This document shows positions 60,390 to 64,000 of a stretch of 64,000 nucleotides of DNA, piece after piece (within the stretch, counting starts at the first letter, position 1; each line of letters starts with the position of its first letter). This DNA comes from Phallus indusiatus (lineage: Eukaryota; Basidiomycota; Agaricomycetes; Phallales; Phallaceae), in the NCBI GenBank assembly GCA_027605045.1, contig JAQFWX010000003.1:1116001-1180000 (forward strand). The letters are read 5' to 3'. The notes below the pieces were generated by a model. The model did no database searches. It saw only the letters and a list, made by a program, of their open reading frames with translations, and had not been told where the DNA came from. The position numbers and the translations under genes were made by a program.

Positions 60390-63148
60390 AATGATCTTTC
60401 ATAGAGTATCAACCTTGTCGAATACCCACCATTTTGAAACTTCATCTTATTCCTCCAAGACACTTTGGAAGACAAGGACATACCACACTGAACTACTATC
60501 AGATGGTTGATATCAACTATTCATGAACAATATTTCAAAAAACTCAAATCACAATTACAGGTGTTTATTATTTATTATTTCTGAGTATATATCTAATCAA
60601 ATTAGGGATCAAAGGGAATGATTTCCTTGACCATTGATAGTTGGGACAATAAAGTGGGCCTACCTAGGTGTTATGGCTCATTATCTGGAACAGACAAATG
60701 AAACATTGTCTCATGGCAAGCTTGAGCTTGAGCTGAAATCGGCATTGATTGCCTTTCTCCCCACACCTGGTTGCCATACCAGTCAAGTGCTTGCTAAAGC
60801 ACTACTCAAAATTACAGATAGAGCTGGCATTACAGAAAAGGTAAGTTAATTAAAATCTATTTGTTCTTGTATTCACCCATCATCATAGGTCCGTAGTATT
60901 AGCACAGACAGAGCCGCCAATATGGTGGCAATGGTGCAATATTGTGAACATCTACTCAAATCTTATGATATTGAATTTGATGCACTTCATTCACAAGTGA
61001 TGTAAGGTTTTTTCTTGTGAATTTTTCTGGGTAATTCAACTCATTATATGGATGTTTTCTGCATACTCTTCACCTGGCTGTGAATGCAATGATCGATGCA
61101 TTAACTGCCCCTAGAGCACAACAAAACCCCACAGCAAGGTGTCATGTATCAAGGTCATTTTGACCTAAATACCCCCTTCCTGAAGACAGGCTCAAGGCCT
61201 AGAGCATTCAAAGTCTAAAACAATTTAAAACTCTATAAAACCCAAGTCATTCCAAGGGATTTGGTAAATAACTCATGGAGTTATGGTCAAAACACTCTCA
61301 GAAGTCAAGTATTTTCTGAGTTCATTGCTTGGTCATCAAGAATGGACTCTGGACTCTTGTTTTGCCATGTTTCCCTTGTTTATTAATATCTCCTTCATTT
61401 CTCCATGGTTTCTCCTTATATGCTATTCTTTTATCCTTTATTTCCCACCAGATCTATAATTCCTGGATCTTGGATCTAATCTCCATGGATTTAGATCTAA
61501 TCTCCCTGGATCTTGGATTTTATTCTCACCAGATGACACATGTGCACCTTTGACCCTGCGCTTTGTTATCTTTTATCTTTCTAATCTTTAATCTGTTCCT
61601 ATCTTCCCCTTTTTCTTTCTAATCAATCTTTCCTTATCAGTCTAATCTTTTCCCAGAGAAAAGTCTATAAATTAGACCTATTTTCCCCACTTTTAGTCAT
61701 CACTGCTTAACTACCCACTTGTCTTGTACTCAGTACAATTGAATATAGCCTTAAAGGCCCTTTTCTTTCTATCACTCAATCTCCTCTTATCTTTCTCTTA
61801 CTATAAGACTTGTTTACAAGTCTTCAGCTATCTCTATCACTTGCAGAACACACTATCAGTTGTGTCTACTGCATTTAAAACAGCATATAACAAGAGTAGA
61901 CCCCTTGGATCTCATTCTTCAGCAACAGGCTTTTGTTGTGAAGCCAGTGCCTAAGCAAACTCTCAGCAAGTAATTGTAACTATCTTTATTCTGGTAGCAC
62001 CCCATTAGGCAAACTATAAGGATACATTACACAAGGTTCCACTCCAAATTTGATGATCCTAATTATCTTCTCTCACAGGATCTTGAAGATGCCCTGAAAA
62101 GAGATCCCATTGCAATTGCACATGAAATTATCAATCTCATTCGTATGTCTCAGGTTTACCACACAGAGTTTTTATCTCTAATTGAGTATGAGAATCAGGC
62201 GCAAAAATGGGTTGACAAAACTAATGGTCAAGGAAGTATTGTTATGCTACCAAAACTGACTCCAATTTGGGACATGCCCACTCACTGGGGTTCAGCATAT
62301 CTCAGCATTTCACGCATGCGCCTTTTGAAACAGGTATGTACTATGTACTACATGTGTTAGTTGATCAATTATCTCACTATCTTCAGCCGCTCGAGATCTA
62401 TATGTCCAATCACTCTGATATTTTCAGACACACTAAGTTAACAGTGTCAGAGTGGACTGTTTTAGATCACATTGGTGATATTCTTGAGGTATTTTCCGAT
62501 TTATATCAGTGGAATTATCTGACACAAATATCAGTGTCTATATATTCTGCAAGAGATGATGTCTCATGAATCAACTCCAATGTTGGCCTGTTCATTTCCC
62601 GCATATGAAAGTGTTTTAGTGTCATTCAAAGAGGCAGTCATATATGAAACATGCCATCCAAGCCGGAATTGATAATATGCAAAAGAATTACAATGAGCAT
62701 GTCTTCTCAAAATTGTTCATCCTTGCAATTGGTGTGTTTAATGTTATCTTTTATTGGTGCATATTATAAAACTCATCCATTCTAGCTATCCATGTGTCAA
62801 TGTGAATGAGATGGTTTGAATGTAAATGGTCTAAAAATGGTGTCAATTATGGTTGTAATGTGATTTATGAAGAGGTTTAAGTCATTTTATGTTTACTAGT
62901 AAAGATTGAGTCATACTGTTGACACATTTATATAGCTTTACAAGTATCAATCCAAATTGTCGCCATCCACACCATCTGTCCCTTCTTACCAAAGTTCCCA
63001 AAAGGATACAAGATTCAAACTTTATAGTGATTTTCTTGATGACCCAAACAGTACTTCCACAAGACAAATATCTGCCTGCCCTATCAAAAAGGAGTTTGAG
63101 CAGTACTTCGACTCTAATGCTCTAGATATTAGAATTGGTATAGAGACG
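60390..63148 (+). pseudogene. hAT transposase remnant
   Basis: Pieces in order: SLTIDSWDNKV (about 60625), AYLGVMAHYLEQ, LKSALIAFLPTPGCHTSQ (about 60735), LAKALLKITDRAGITEK, an intron, VRSISTDRAANMVAMVQYCE (about 60895), CFLHTLHLAVNAMIDALTAP (about 61060), then a solo LTR, then DALKRDPIAIAHEIINLIRM (about 62085), WDMPTHWGSAYLS (about 62265) and KKEFEQYFDSNALDIRIGIE (about 63090). These are the hAT RNase H-like core and the beginning of the dimerisation region; the terminal W..N..YP part is missing because an LTR follows. Frames are broken in several places. Confidence 0.75.
61140..62031 (+). mobile_element. Solo LTR, type I
   Basis: 892 bp, TGTCATGTATCAAGGTC ... GGATACATTACA, flanked by CAAGG (61135-61139 and 62032-62036). 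Internal CTATAAATTAGACC near 61665 looks like a TATA box. It is unrelated by eye to types A, B, C and G and splits the hAT transposase. Confidence 0.88.
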
Positions 63149-63470
63149 ATGTTATATTAACCTCAACAACACTGGAGACAGATGGTGAATACTCTGTATA
63201 AAGAGTATTCCCATCACTCCAGGCTTACCTATACCGCGTCTGGGCGCCTATTAGGCGCCCATAGCGCTGGTATAATCTAATCTACCTAGAGAGATGCCCA
63301 TGGGCATCATGTCACTTAGGTTTGGCTTGAGCATCTGGCACTTATGTATATAGTAGCTGTACCTAGAGTGAGGGGCCCTAAGCTTGTTCTCTTAGAATCC
63401 CCTCCCTCTAGATGAGAGTTTATTCTCAATGTATTGCTTAGGATCCTCTAGCCTGAGCTGAGTAGCCCTA
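63149..63470 (+). repeat. 5' LTR of a type G gypsy element
   Basis: About 322 bp, probable start TGTTATATTAACC, end GAGTAGCCCTAACA. Its right half is the reverse complement of the left half of the type G LTR at 54240 (CCTCCCTCTAGATGAG, CTAAGCTTGTTCTCTTAG). It is followed by GTAGAACAGGGCTTCTAC, the same kind of hairpin that follows the chromovirus 5' LTR at 39517. The left end is uncertain. Confidence 0.65.
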
Positions 63471-63506
63471 ACAGTAGAACAGGGCTTCTACTCACAGACT
63501 GGCTGT

Positions 63507-64000
63507 CACTGGAGACATTGTAGGGTTTAGCCAAACAAAGGATCCTAAGAAAATTATAGTTCGAGGTATAGGCTATTAACAATTTACCAAATTGCAAAAC
63601 CATATTATAACTAATACTCAGGTTAAGGGATTCTGGCTTGCAAAATTATCAGTATACTGTTATAATTATCTTGACCAAATTATGTAATAATTCTTTATCA
63701 TATAAGCCTACAATTAATATTATCCATTCAGTAAAATAATGAATAGAATGAAACTTATATGATCATCATCTATATTGAAGAATGTTCTAAAAATCTTTTT
63801 TATATTTATTGTGAAAATATATTTCTATTATAATTTAGATGCATGGAAAAACCTTAATTTTAAGCATGAGATTACATTGTGTAATATCAGAGTTTTCCTG
63901 GGAAAACCTTAATAATACATGGATTTCTGGAAAATCTTGAGAAAACTCTAATGTCACATACTGTGACCTCAAGTTTTAATTACATAGAAACTCAGTATTT
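63507..64000. mobile_element. CACTA-like MITE, second copy, cut by window end
   Basis: Starts CACTGGAGACATTGTAGGG, followed by nearly the same AT-rich sequence as 59144-59979. The right end lies outside the window, so the target repeat (TGT on the left) cannot be confirmed. It interrupts the type G gypsy element just after its 5' LTR. Confidence 0.82.

Noticed and set aside
35660..63470. Evenly spaced repeats as a CRISPR array
   Set aside because: The repeats are LTR copies and LTR-internal modules in a eukaryotic genome.

Overview
The window is nuclear DNA from a filamentous fungus, most likely a basidiomycete of the Agaricomycetes. Genes are close together and cut by many introns of about 45-65 bp. 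Each recognisable protein is a fungal orthologue, and the mobile elements (Ty3/gypsy chromoviruses, Ty1/copia, pogo, hAT, CACTA and a MULE of a type I associate with mushrooms) fit that assignment. No species can be named from the sequence.

Bases 1 to about 34,180 are a compact gene block of fifteen protein genes that mostly alternate in strand: acetyl-CoA transporter (-, 3' part outside the window), cytochrome P450 (+), ChaC-type gamma-glutamylcyclotransferase (-), a DASH/Spc34-like coiled-coil protein (-), RSC1/RSC2-like bromodomain-BAH protein (+), HEM3 (-), ALG1 (+), SDO1 (-), a Sec4/Rab8 GTPase (+), ARP5 (-), an ABC transporter (-), CAND1 (+), proline dehydrogenase (-), DOT1 (+) and RVS167 (-). 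These are housekeeping functions: chromatin (RSC, INO80, H3K79 methylation), heme, N-glycan and ribosome maturation, secretion, endocytosis and cullin regulation. They do not form a pathway or a metabolite cluster. Divergent pairs share promoters of about 120-340 bp and convergent pairs end 65-175 bp apart.

Bases 34,184 to 64,000 are a heap of transposable elements in which I find no host gene. Its core is a nest that target-site duplications allow to be taken apart: a 352-bp gypsy LTR (35,660-53,514) was hit by a pogo element (35,906-53,406), which was hit by a complete but decayed chromovirus (38,816-52,762), which was hit by a 6.2-kb MULE DNA transposon (42,752-48,938). Several solo LTRs and a hAT MITE sit inside the same layers. 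To the right lie a second, reversed chromovirus, a gag remnant split by a CACTA-like MITE, a hAT transposase remnant split by a solo LTR, and the start of another gypsy element split by a second CACTA-like copy that runs off the window.

The most unusual item is the MULE. It carries a transposase and, divergently, a five-exon gene for a roughly 240-residue protein with a GRF-like cysteine cluster and a Rad18-type (UBZ4-like) C2HC finger. All gene models with introns were spliced by eye, so internal exon borders are approximate unless a junction is stated.
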